Shown here one piece after another: positions 48,496 through 60,135 of a stretch of DNA of 64,000 nt (positions are counted from its first letter, which is position 1; each line of letters starts with the position of its first letter). A model generated the notes under the pieces. It was given only the letters and a program-made list of their open reading frames with translations. It made no database searches and had not been told where the DNA came from. The position numbers were made by a program, and so were the translations under genes. The stretch comes from Haliotis asinina (taxonomy: Eukaryota > Mollusca > Gastropoda > Lepetellida > Haliotidae), in the NCBI RefSeq assembly GCF_037392515.1, contig NC_090291.1:26956001-27020000 (forward strand), given 5' to 3'.

Positions 48496-51400
48496 TTATT
48501 GGGGTTTCTGCAAGGAATGTCCACATAATGAGAATGGGGACCCATCAAGGGACATGTCCCCCTGCATTGATTTCACAGTAAGTCCATCACTAAGGTCAAC
48601 TGTCCTGCCTTCCTTGTCCTGAAATTTAAAGTTGCATCTAGTCAAATGATGACAAAATGGAGACAGACGCAATGCGTAGACACAAAATGATAATAACTGC
48701 TCACCTTTGCATCTGTGGGGATCTACAGACCAGGAGTAAAACTTGGCTATGTCTATCTCCCCTCACCACCAACAATACATGGTATGTCATACAGGTGCAT
48801 TACATGGTGTGTGATAGTAGAACAACAAGGAACATAACAGAAGACATGCAAATGTATCTTGTTGTTTATGGTTAATCCAAATATTTGAAAAACAAATAGT
48901 GTCAGAGCACTTTCGTTCACTTTGTCGTCAGCTGTTTGAAATGTTAACAAAGACATGTCATTTATATATAAAGTTCCAATTAAGGTCAAATGTATACTAT
49001 AACAAAAACTGAATTGATGCATTGCGCCAGACTAAATTAGATACTTAAACCAGGTATAATTACATTTTGAACCATGGCTGAATAATGTTCAATGGGAGTC
49101 ACTGCCAGCAGTATGATTAAGGGTAATAGTAAAGGTCAACATTTAAACCTAGCTGCCTTGACTTTCAGGCAGATGAGCCAAAGATATCTTGTAAGAGACT
49201 AAGCCAATTTTGGCTGGCCATACTATGGTCATTATTGCACCATTTAAGTGAGTGAATTTAGTTTTACACCGCATACAGCAATATTCCAGCTATATGGCAG
49301 CAGTCTGTAAATAATCCAAGTGTGGACCAGACAGTCCATCAACAGCATGAGCTTTGATCTGTGCAGTTGAGAACCAATGTCACGTGTCAACCAAGTCAGT
49401 GAGCCTGACCAGCTGGTCCTGTTAAGTCGCCTCTTACAACAAGCATATTTTACTGAAGGCTGATATTCTAAGCCTGGCCCTTAGGGGTCTGCAACATTTA
49501 AAACAGTGAAAGTTTAACTACTTACAGCTCTATAGTCTAGGAACATTTCTTTGAAGGCTAAAAAGTCACTAAATGTTAGCAGAATTTCAAATATTTCTCC
49601 TTCCAACTCGTCTTTTCTTTCTCTGAAACAATAAAGGAATAAAAAAATTCTTTACTTGTTTAGGAGCAAAAAAGTTTACCTATACACATTATTATACTAA
49701 ATAATTATGATAAATAAAGTCCAAGAGTATCTTTAAGAATACATTACTTAAGTAACGAACAACTAGCTCAAAGTTAATATATTACAACTGTGAGACAGGT
49801 TTTGAATAAGTTGGCACTGTCAGCAGTAGGAATCTACGCTATGGTGACTTAATAATGAATATGAATCCGACAAAGCCAGTATTTGATAGCATGGAGAAGA
49901 TTACACACATGCAAATTATGATGACACTATGAACCAGTCACTATCCACATCTCAGTATGCTCAAGTACTGAATGTGAGGCACCTATTCTGTCTCCCATTC
50001 CCTACAGTATGGACCCAAAGACTATCCTTCATACAATGCCTCTCCACCATGCACTCACTGTTAATACTCACATGAGCTGTTTCGAGAAGTCCTGCATAGA
50101 AAAGCCTGGAATTCTTTTCAACAGCTCATCCGATAAATACTTTTCTACCAAATTAACCTGAAAATTGGTCAATACAGATATCTGAACAGAAACATAGGAA
50201 TGGTGAATGATTTGGAAATAGGTGTGTATCACTTGATCAAAATATCAATGTATTGCAATGGTTTAAGGCATGCTGGCAATGTACCCATTGCAAATTCAAA
50301 CATCCATTGTTAACCTACACAGTTTTCTCTGTAGCAACAGAAATCAAAATAACACAAAACATACTTTAATCTATTATTAAGCTTTTAATTTGTTGTTATC
50401 AACACTGTATCTCTTGTAGAAACTTTCAACTGATCAGAGGTACCTCAACTACTTATCAACTCCTGCTTGCCTGGCATCATGGATGTCTCAGGCCTTGTAA
50501 ACACAAGGAAGTTTACACTATGGGAAAAGGAAAGGTTTATTATCTGGTGTGTGATTACTTTTCTTCTTGTCATGAAAAACTAATGTCACAAAATGGATGA
50601 TAACTTACATATTCTGTATGAATATCTGTATAAACAAACTTGTTTTCTTCAGTGTCTTCAAATTGAATATAGTATTTCTCAAGAAAGTTTCTTTGCTGTG
50701 ACTGAAATTCTTCTTCTGAAAAAGAAAATAATTCATAGCAACAAGGAAAATACATGTACACAAGTTATTTCTGAAATGGATATGAAATGTTTAATTTCCT
50801 TATCAGTTTATTTTTCACAAAAACGCATTAAGAAACTAATTTCTTTCCTGAATATATTTGAATGTCTCCTGATATGTATACATGTATACACAAACAAATG
50901 ACACTTGTCTAACTTCAGTCAAGAGGACTTGTTTTATCACAGCTTTAGTGAAAGCTTGATGTGATGCAGATGTTTAACATTCACCTGTTTGGTAAAGCCG
51001 TCAATCACTGGTTTGTACTGATAGTGTTAAAACATTAACAGGACAATCCTTAAAATTGTAACACATCATCACAGGTTTCCACAACCAAGCACAGTGTCTT
51101 ACAAGTCATCAGTAAGTGACATGTCCAGATGATACGGCAATATATCACATAAACTCTGCAGCAGTAAAATGTTTGAAACTTAACAAAGACAGCAAAGTAT
51201 TCTTACCCATGATGATATCTTCTATATGTCCTATTGTAATGTCGAATTTGGAATCCATAGTATTGGAGCTAAAATGAAAAACAGTGTGGCATTAACAAAA
51301 CAATCAACGACAACTAAGGAAAAATTTTCATCACATCATTATCATTTCCAGTGACATATTACCAAATATCAAAATGTTAAAATACAAATATTTATCATAA

Positions 51401-54400
51401 TGCAGTGTTGGCTCAAGAGAGGGTTTTGGAGTGTTTTGACTCCTCAAATTCAGTGAGGACCCCCCTCTATTTCACATCTGCCCATCTATATAACATTGGA
51501 GGGGGTCCAGAAACATTATTTTCATCAATTTGGATCCACTCAAAATTTCACCCAAATCTAACACTGATAATGCAATAAATATTTATGACAGTTTCATAGC
51601 TTTTACAACACAGGAACTGTATAGAACTGTTGAAACAGGGTGTCACTCATACCAAGCATATACTGGTACCCAGCATTTTCAGTTTTCAAAGCAAGTATAC
51701 AAGTGTCAATCCCCAATGTCATCAACAACCTATGAAACTGATATTACAGTCTACGACTTGTGTTCTACCTGATAGTTCAAAATGAAAAGAACTTGTCATT
51801 TTCTTACTCAAACAGATAAGAGTAAATTAACAGTTGTTCTGCAGCCCACTTGACTGTAAGATATATGCATGCAGACAACTATGACACTATCATCATTCAT
51901 GTATTAGTTCTCGTCACCACCATTGTAGTTTTAGCTTTTCAGCTTTCATTTTTGAAGAGTTGTGTAGGCAATACACAGCAAAACAAGTCATATGGGTGGC
52001 TTCTGGCTCTATTCTATCTGAGGAAAAATGGTTTGCTTTTGGCAGACATTACTATTACCATCAATTAACATAGCAGAATATTCACACTATACATCATGTC
52101 CACTGTACTCTTACATTTTTGTCTGCCTCTTACATTGAAATGTTATTTTGTTCAGAACATTTTTATTGTCAATCTGATACGCAGCTTGCACTCCAAGAAG
52201 TTGATCAGGAGTTGAGACTGACCTCGATGTAGCAAGATCTTCTTCCATGAGATCTATGCCTTGGAAATCCATTGGTTCATGGTCATCTGTTAATGAATGT
52301 CATATATTGAATGAATGAATGAATGAATGAATGAATGAATGAATGAATGAATGAATGAATGAATGAATGAATGAATGAATGAATGAATGAATGACATTCC
52401 AACACTGTTATCAAATACATCCATCACAAAACATTTGCTGTATGGCATTTTCAATAATGGTACTGACAACCACCTGTTGAATACAGTGTGCTGTGGTACA
52501 GGAAATCGCTAATCACTGAATGAAGCCATAAAACACCAAATGTGCCTAGTCCTAAATTGACCAAGAATTTGTTTGGGAATTTGAACTGATGTCCGATGAC
52601 TGGAGGATGGTGGTCTTGAAAGGAGCACGCTCATTCACTAGATCACTGACACACAGAATTCATAGAGTGACTATAAAAAGAGAAGTGATAACTTTTCTTC
52701 AAATCAGAATGGCCATAAAATACATATTTGTTTTGCAGCTCCTCCCTGTCTCACACCCTCACTCCACCCCCAAATAAACATGGAAAATAATGCATGATAC
52801 ATGATCTGTCAAAAGAAATAATGGTTCACAACAATCAACTTCTACTCCATCAAAGTGGCAAATAAGTTTTGTGGGTTTATTTCAATACCTCTCAATAACA
52901 TGGTTAATAAGCTACAGACAGTGAAAGAATAGTGACATAGTCAGTGCGAGCTGGAAAGAAATAGTTATAAATCTATCAGAAAATAGGCTAAAATTATCCA
53001 CAGACTCAGGGATTTGTTATTTAGTTATCTTAGTGGTATGTGGGCTGCCTCACGAAATGCAGTTCATATATCAATTCAGACAACAGTACACATTCGGTCT
53101 CATGTTGTTATATAAGGGGCAAACAAAAGGGTAGTGCATTGATTCTACACACTGATGATCCGAGACAGATAAAATTAGTCAGTTGATGTTGAGTAAACTT
53201 GTCCCAACATTACACCTCAGTCTGCAAGCAAGTATGACTTTGAAGAAATATCTTCCATTACTAACATCAAAGTATAAGCTTGATCACAGTCATTTTTCAA
53301 AGCCTGATTATGTTCAGCAATTTCTAGTTTCATCTAGTATTAAATTCTCTGTCCTAAACAATCAGAACGAAAGATCTCTGCAACTAAGTTGTAGATGATA
53401 CCTTGCAAATTACATGTATCTCAATTTCTTGGGCTGAGTGAGTGAGTTTAGTTTTATGCAGCACTCAGGAATATTCCAGCTATGTGGCAGCAGTCTGTAA
53501 ATAATTGAGCCTGGATCAAACAATCCACTGATCAACAGCATAAGCATTGACATGCGCAACTGGGAATTGATGACATGTGTCGCCCAAGTCAGCAAACCCA
53601 ATCCTGTTATATCACCTCTTACGACAAGCACAGTCGCCTTTTTGGCAATCATGGGTTGCTGAACACCTGTTCTTCCCCAGATCTTCACAGGTGACAATTT
53701 CTTAAGACTAAGTTAGAGTACAGAAGATGATTACTGAAACACTTTCAGGAATAAATTCTCAAAATTGATATCAAGTTGTGCACAATTTTATAAAACATTG
53801 TTCATTTGAAAATGTTTCTTCTCAGTGATTTACATGTAGTACATTTTGTGTTATGATATTATTACCTTGTAACCAAATGAATAGAAGTTAAAGATGCATG
53901 ATAATATTACTAATCTGAATGAAATTAATATTCATTTTAACTGTTTTAACTGTTCAGATTTGTTATCTGGTTATATGGTCCTCACTGTATCTGTATGCAG
54001 TTTCTTAAGCATTTTACTTTGCTCGATGGTGCAGTTATCCAAAATATGAGTGCAATAACATGGACGTTTGGAAGAACAGACGATTTGTAGATTGATTCAA
54101 ACATTTACTAACATACACAATATTTGAAACTTAGAAGACAGTTCATTATGGACCAAACTTATTTACTTATGAATCTGTGTGAGTCTGCCAAGATCCATCA
54201 GATCGGTTGACTTTGCTCAGTTGGGATAGTTGTAAAACAGCAAAATCATTGAAGATGCACATATTTCACAACATATACAAAAGTATATCGGTATCTGATT
54301 ACTGTTCTAATTAATGAAACCCAGAACATGTTTACATATTGTTTTGCATTTCACAATTGAATTAAATGTCATTGACAACCAAAACAAACATTATAAACAT

Positions 54401-54474
54401 TCCAAAAGCAGCAAACAACTTGAACACCATTCTTGTTTGTGTTACTCACGCATGAAACTAATGAGAGTTGTCAT
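48496..54474 (-). CDS. ARL2BP: ARL2-binding protein (BART), 187 aa
   Basis: Minus-strand coding exons: 54474-54450, 52286-52223, 51268-51207, 50715-50609, 50157-50072, 49622-49526, 48618-48496. All join in phase to 188 codons with a stop. The BART domain is unmistakable: GHIEDIIMEEEFQSQQ, FLEKYYIQFEDTEENK, LVEKYLSDELLKRIPGF, ILLTFSDFLAFKEMFLDYRA, each near-identical to human ARL2BP by recollection. BART binds ARL2-GTP and acts at centrosomes/ciliary bases and in mitochondria. The protein is longer than human (163 aa), mainly because of an N-terminal extension (MTTLISFMHDHEPMDF) and a divergent tail ending LCGHSLQKPQ. ETS-type CTTCCGG at 54651-54655 lies upstream. It converges on CDCA8. Confidence 0.93.
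49247..49492 (+). repeat. abalone-type SINE in the last ARL2BP intron
   Basis: It runs from AGTGAGTGAATTTAG through GCAATATTCCAGCTATATGG and TCACGTGTCAACCAAGTCAG to GGCCCTTAGGGGTC, antisense to the gene. Its right end is 34 bp from exon 6. Confidence 0.85.
52308..52393. repeat. (GAAT)n microsatellite in ARL2BP intron 1
   Basis: About 21 uninterrupted tetranucleotide units (GAATGAATGAAT...). It begins about 20 bp upstream, in gene orientation, of the exon-2 acceptor at 52288-52287, so its length could affect splicing. Confidence 0.96.
52394..53434. other. ARL2BP intron 1, proximal part
   Basis: A tRNA-like phrase, GGGAATTTGAACTGATGTCC near 52576, suggests a decayed SINE. Otherwise there is no recognised feature. 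Confidence 0.4.
53435..53694 (+). repeat. abalone-type SINE in ARL2BP intron 1
   Basis: GAGTGAGTGAGTTTAGTTTT, GCAATATTCC-like AGGAATATTCCAGC and CATGGGTTGCTGAACACC mark a near full-length, diverged copy antisense to the gene. Confidence 0.85.
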
Positions 54475-54479
54475 TTTCA

Positions 54480-54680
54480 GTTCTTTGGAGTAACAACAAA
54501 ACCGAAGGGTGATGCTTGCTCCAGCGAGTGAAGATTGAATGTACGATTTCTAACTGCTTCTGAACTTATACACGAACTCCGCACGTGTTGTGACAAGCAT
54601 TCGAATTACAACTCGAGCGTGACCGCGAGATTACTACCCTCATTCCGAACTTCCGGTCATGACGGCTTAAAATTAAACAC
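54480..54680 (-). promoter_or_regulatory. ARL2BP: candidate ARL2BP promoter
   Basis: CpG-richer segment (CTCCGCACGTG, TCGAGCGTGACCGCGAG) just upstream of the ARL2BP start codon, with an ETS-type CTTCCGG near 54650 and a CACGTG near 54583. There is no TATA box. Confidence 0.35.
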
Positions 54681-55234
54681 TTCAAATACCTCAAGTCTAT
54701 TATCAAAGCAGCATGATATATCGATCGTGACATTCGTTTCAGCCACTGTTACCAGAATATAACATAATAACCATGTAGTTTTCACTGTAATTTCTCCTTT
54801 ACTGATATATTACTAATATGGTTTCCCGCGAAGAAATCCAAGTTTTTTTAGTCTTGATTGAAGTGAACTCACATATCCCAAACAGAATACATATGTACGC
54901 TACACGGATGTTTGTTTCGATGACCGCATAATGATATCCGCGAGGAAAAGAGTATTTAAAGGCGACACAAAGGATTGTTTTGTTTACCAACCCGTGTTTG
55001 TGTTGGAACTGGACGCCATATTGGCTCTTCGGCGGAAGTTGACTTTCTGTATCCTCGAAAATGCTAGGCGATCTTCCTGTACGGTGATCGGAAGTTATAT
55101 CAGAGTGAAAAATGTATTATATTTATATATATTAAAATCAATGCATTAAAGTACACGTGTGGAAAGTGAATTGTCTCCAAGGAAAAATATTAACTTCTTC
55201 ATATTTGTCTGTTTCTTCTAGCTAACGTAGGAGC

Positions 55235-55306
55235 GCGTCGGTGGTGTAAAGGTCAGCATGGTTGCCTTCCAAGCAGTCGATCCGGGTTCGATTCCCGGCC
55301 GACGCA
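55235..55306 (+). tRNA. trnG-UCC: tRNA-Gly (anticodon UCC)
   Basis: A 72-bp cloverleaf: acceptor GCGTCGG pairs with CCGACGC, the D-arm is GTGTAAAGGTCAGCAT, the anticodon loop CTTCCAA gives TCC, and the T-arm is CCGGGTTCGATTCCCGG. The discriminator base is A. It is very close to animal tRNA-Gly-UCC genes by recollection. There is no intron. TTTT tracts directly downstream (from 55309) can end polymerase III transcription. Confidence 0.96.
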
Positions 55307-55337
55307 TGTTTTAACTTTTTTTCATATCTTATTTTCG

Positions 55338-55411
55338 ATTGAGTTTGGTTTTACGCCACACTCAGCAATATTCCCGCTTTATGGCTGTGGCCTCTAAATA
55401 ATCGAGGCTGC
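55338..55411 (+). repeat. abalone-type SINE fragment
   Basis: GATTGAGTTTGGTTTTACGC and CACACTCAGCAATATTCCC then GCCTCTAAATAATCGAGGCT. It starts about 30 bp after the tRNA gene. Confidence 0.72.
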
Positions 55412-55599
55412 TTATTTTGGAAGTGAACGATTTTGAATATTTTGTGGTTTCTACTGTAAAATGTATGTGGATTAACAACAACAACAACCAAACAGGACAG
55501 TTCTGTGCCTAGAAGTTGGCTTTCCTTCAGCATCACAAACTTCTAAAATACCCCTCAAAGAAGTAAAACATTGTGATGGTTATGTCTGCTATCCGAAAC

Positions 55600-55945
55600 G
55601 CCAAATAACCAGTGTAATTGTTAGATCAGCTATCGAAAACACCTAACCATCAGTGTAAATGTTAGATATGTTATCAGATATATCATTAAAGATCATTGTA
55701 CGATCTGCTTCCAGAAACATCAACAAAGATTGTCATTGTTCGACCTGTTATCAGAAGATCATCAAAGATTGCCGTCGTTCGACCTGTTATCAGAAGATCA
55801 TCAAAGATTGCCGTCGTTCGACCTGTTATCAGAAACATAAAAAAGATGGTCACTGTTCGATCTGCTATCAGAAACCCCAAGAAAGGTTGTCATTGTCCGA
55901 TGTGTTATCAGAAACATCAACAACGATAGTCATTGTTCCATGTAC
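55600..55945. repeat. 39-45-bp minisatellite
   Basis: GACCTGTTATCAGAAGATCA followed by TCAAAGATTGCCGTCGTTC is nearly perfect in two central units (39 bp). Diverged outer units keep CTG(C/T)TATC(A/C)GAAA. Open frames across it result from a period divisible by three. Confidence 0.85.
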
Positions 55946-57937
55946 ATCTGTTATCCGACTTTCTGTAAACAATTTTCGTGTACTGGAGCGTACACTGTAC
56001 ACTGTTGAACATGTTAAACAAGTACACACGTGGCAACAAGTATCCTATCATTTTAACACATAATAATAACCATTCATATCCACATCGTATTGATCTCTGT
56101 TCGATTACTATTGATTATATGCACCATACAATGCATTTAGATCTGCACGCACTGCGACCAAACCGAACACCACGTTTAATACGTGTCTTCTCACAGCACG
56201 AAAACTTGCCACGTTGATTTATTCCATAGGTCATAAACAAATATTGGGCCATCACATCTGACTCAAAATGATAGTATGCGATGTACAAGCACGTCACCAG
56301 AAGTCTAGATCTCAATCTCACAGAGCATGTTTAGCAATGTATGGGTCGCAAAAGACGTCAGAAATCCGTTCAGTGCAAAAACATGTTGCACTGGAACAAG
56401 GCCTCTGTCAAGAATCGAACGTTATACTTCAACGCCCAACTACATGCCTCACGCAGGCAGTCTGGGCAGTCACTGCAGCTGGCGGAGTTGACAACAGGTA
56501 CTGACTTTTGCTCGGTTATTGACATCTGTGTGATTGAGGATTTCATGTCCGTATCATGACAACACTGCTAATCGCCATACGGCCATCATTATCAGCACTC
56601 CAAAATAAGCCATTTTCCGGTGAATGTTTGCTTCTGTGTTTTCGTTCTTTTGCGGTTAATGGTATGGAACCATGCTATGAACATGGACGGATCCAGGGAT
56701 TTTGGAAGGAGGGGGTCCAGCGGGGTTGAACCCCACCTCCCCACCTCTCATTGGTTCCGCCAACACAAAAACAAAAACCTTCAATGTCATCATAAGTCAT
56801 TTTCAAAAGGGGATGGGATGGGTTCGAACACCACCACCCCCCCACCACCCCCGAACCCTCCCTTTAGATCCGCCAGTGTATGAATACTATGAGATGATGT
56901 GTTGTGAGACTTTACTTCGTGTGTGTGTTTTAAAAACAACAGTCTCCACCACTGTGTTCTCATTCCATAAATTCTATTTCAATCCCTTTTTTGTTAACTC
57001 CTTTTACTCAAAGTTTTCTTGTGATAATCATTTTTGTTAATCTGTATTCAGAATCATTTTCATGTAAATCTTTACATGCGCCATGCAACACCTTTTGTCG
57101 TCTTCTTATTGTAAACAAAGATAGGTCGTGAACATTCTGTGAGACGTGATGCCAATATGTCGTCTTTTGCAATTCATTCAATCCAAACATTGTCGTCAAT
57201 GAATAATGACGCAAAGCGGCGGAAGTTATGAAGGGAAACGAAATGCTTGATGTATAGAGTTAACGTAAAGAGATGTGACGACACTCAGTAAATATCTGCC
57301 TCAAGTATATACTTGAATCGTTAATTATTCTTTGTACCTGATTGGTGCTCGTGTACTGAAGTGGCAGTCAAATGGCAGAATAAAAGGCGTAATTCGCAAC
57401 AGCCATTAAAGTATTAAGTGTATTTAATCCGGATAATAAGATTTCGACCGACGAATGGTCGCCGGTGATTACCTAGCATAGTTGGAGCTAATCCAGCCTA
57501 AATTTAGCCCTACAAGATTAGTGTACACGTTGAATCAGTTATTCATTTATGTATAAACACTAATTAGATTCAACTGCTGCGCAGAGCAGCCATTTAGTCA
57601 TTGTTCCACAACTGACCATGAAAGAACCCAATATACATGTGCTGTTCAAGCTGTCAAACTTTAGCCATCTGCAGGTGCGCAGCAAGTTAGTTGTTTCGTA
57701 AGCCCGGTGGCTTGTAAAGAGACCCTTTTTGAAACCTTTATGATATCCACCTAAAGGCCCTTAGAATAACTACAGAATGGAGTAAAACATACATTTTCGT
57801 TGAAGGGACGATTGTAAATACCTGCATTTCAGTTGTGATTCATGACTGTAGCAAAATATTCACATACGTATAACATGTCGATGGAAAAAAATCATCACGG
57901 AAAGAAAGACTCCTTTCATATTATAACACGAAGAATA
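55946..57937. other. region without a recognised gene
   Basis: A diverged inverted-repeat element may lie at about 56685-56882 (GGACGGATCCAGGGATTTTG against CACTGGCGGATCTAAAGGGA in reverse). Short open frames at 56341-56510 (plus, MGRKRRQKSVQCKN, donor-like end) and 57078-57214 (minus) have no recognised domain. Confidence 0.4.
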
Positions 57938-59156
57938 ACATGTTTACTGTCCACAGTGACTGTATTGGTACTGCTTTGTTTTCATATTATAACATGAAGA
58001 ATAACATGAAGAATAACATGTTTACTGTCCACAGTGACTGTGTTGGTACTGCTTTGTTTTCATATTATAACATGAAGAATAACATGAAGAATAACATGTT
58101 TACTGTCCACAGTGACTGTGTTGGTACTGCTTTGTTTTCATATTATAACATGAAGAATAACATGAAGAATAACATGTTTACTGTCCACAGTGACTGTGTT
58201 GGTACTGCTTTGTTTTCATATTATAACATGAAGAATAACATGTTTACTGTCCACAGTGACTGTGTTGGTACTGCTTTGTTTTCATATTATAACATGAAGA
58301 ATAACATGTTTACTGTCCACAGTGACTGTGTTGGTACTGCTTTGTTTTCATATTATAACATGAAGAATAACATGTTTACTGTCCACAGTGACTGTATTGG
58401 TACTGCTTTGTTTTCATATTATAACATGAAGAATAACATGTTTACTGTCCACAGTGACTGTGTTGGTACTGCTTTGTTTTCATATTATAACATGAAGAAT
58501 AACATGTTTACTGTCCACAGTGACTGTGTTGGTACTGCTTTGTTTTCATATTATAACATGAATAATAACATGTTTACTGTCCACAGTGACTGTGTTGGTA
58601 CTGCTTTGTTTTCATATTATAACATGAAGAATAACATGTTTACTGTTCACAGTGACTGTGTTGGTACTGCTTTGTTTTCATATTATAACATGAAGAATAA
58701 CATGTTTTCTGTCCACAGTGACTGTGTTGGTACTGCTTTGTTTTCATATTATAACATGAAGAATAACATGTTTACTGTCCACAGTGACTGTGTTGGTACT
58801 GCTTTGTTTTCATATTATAACATGAAGAATAACATGTTTACTGTCCACAGTGACTGTGTTGGTACTGCTTTGTTTTCATATTATAACATGAAGAATAACA
58901 TGTTTACTGTCCACAGTGACTGTGTTGGTACTGCTTTGTTTTCATATTATAACATGAAGAATAACATGTTTACTGTCCACAGTGACTGTGTTGGTACTGC
59001 TTTGTTTTCATATTATAACATGAAGAATAACATGTTTACTGTCCACAGTGACTGTATTGGTACTGCTTTGTTTTCATACTGTAATATGAAGAATAACATG
59101 TTTACTGTCCACAGTGACTGTATTGGTACTGCTTTGTTTTCATGTTATAATATGTC
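57938..59156. repeat. 66-bp minisatellite, 18 nearly identical units
   Basis: Units contain AACATGTTTACTGTCCACAG, TGACTGTGTTGGTACTGC and TTTGTTTTCATATTATAACA. The first three units have an extra AAGAATAACATG (78 bp); the rest are 66 bp. Only a handful of substitutions separate units. The first and last two units share TGTATTGG where most inner units have TGTGTTGG, as expected from internal homogenisation. A 441-codon plus-strand frame (57940-59265) stays open because both unit lengths are multiples of three. I regard it as non-coding by default. Confidence 0.95.
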
Positions 59157-59294
59157 AACGGTGTTGAAAACAACCGTTCGGATATGTCAATATAATAATG
59201 TATCTTATCTCTGTAAAACAAGCGGGAAAGACTCGGAAATAGCTCAAAAGCTGAAAACTGTATAAGTATCTATACCGAAACGTCACTGTTGTAC

Positions 59295-59477
<183 letters not shown>

Positions 59478-59947
59478 CGATGTTGTCATCACCACCAATT
59501 CCGATAGGTTTAAGATGGGAAATTTAAAACCTGTTGGTTGTTTATCACTACGTTTCTTATTTCAAAATGCAAGATGCATTGGTGTCTGATTATGTGACTT
59601 GTTTCACCATACTGTCAGTGACATTTATCGGATATGACCAGGTATGAATGACCTAACCTGTAGACATTGTAGTATGTGGGTCTCTAGACTTAAATGCTGG
59701 GACCTTCCCGTCAGTGGAAGCAAACTTCCCAGGAACCTCCTATGACAGGCATACAGTAGTACCCCTTAACCATGATATAATACACTGATACTAAAGCAAC
59801 ATTCACTTAATTCTAACTCCATCCATCAATCCTACTGACATCTCATGTCTCGGAGGCCTTACTGGCCGGGTGGTGTACATTTTATCTTGCGTGTATGTTT
59901 ATGCATGTATACTACGCGATACGAAATCAAAACCTTACATACTTACT

Positions 59948-60135
59948 ACCACGTTCACTGTTTACCATTCTATACAAATGTTGCCTACCACCTTCACTGT
60001 TTACCATTCTGTATAAATGTTGCCTACCATTTTCACTGTTTACCATTCTGTACAAATGTTGCCTACCACCTTCACTGTTTACCATTCTGTACAAATGTCG
60101 CCTACCATGTTCACTGTTTACCATTCTATACAAAT
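59948..60135. repeat. 39-bp minisatellite, five units
   Basis: TTCACTGTTTACCATTCTGT followed by ACAAATGTTGCCTACCACC, repeated five times with few changes. Frames on both strands stay open because 39 is divisible by three. Confidence 0.92.

Noticed and set aside
54931-55149. 72-codon plus-strand gene next to ARL2BP
   Set aside because: No domain; more likely an accidental frame in the CpG-rich promoter-proximal region.
57078-57214. First exon of a minus-strand gene (starts MRHYSLTTMFGL)
   Set aside because: It has a GTAAAG donor-like end, but no partner exon or known domain was found.
57940-59265. 441-codon open frame as a protein gene
   Set aside because: It arises from a tandem array whose unit lengths are multiples of three; no unique domain, promoter or splice context supports it.
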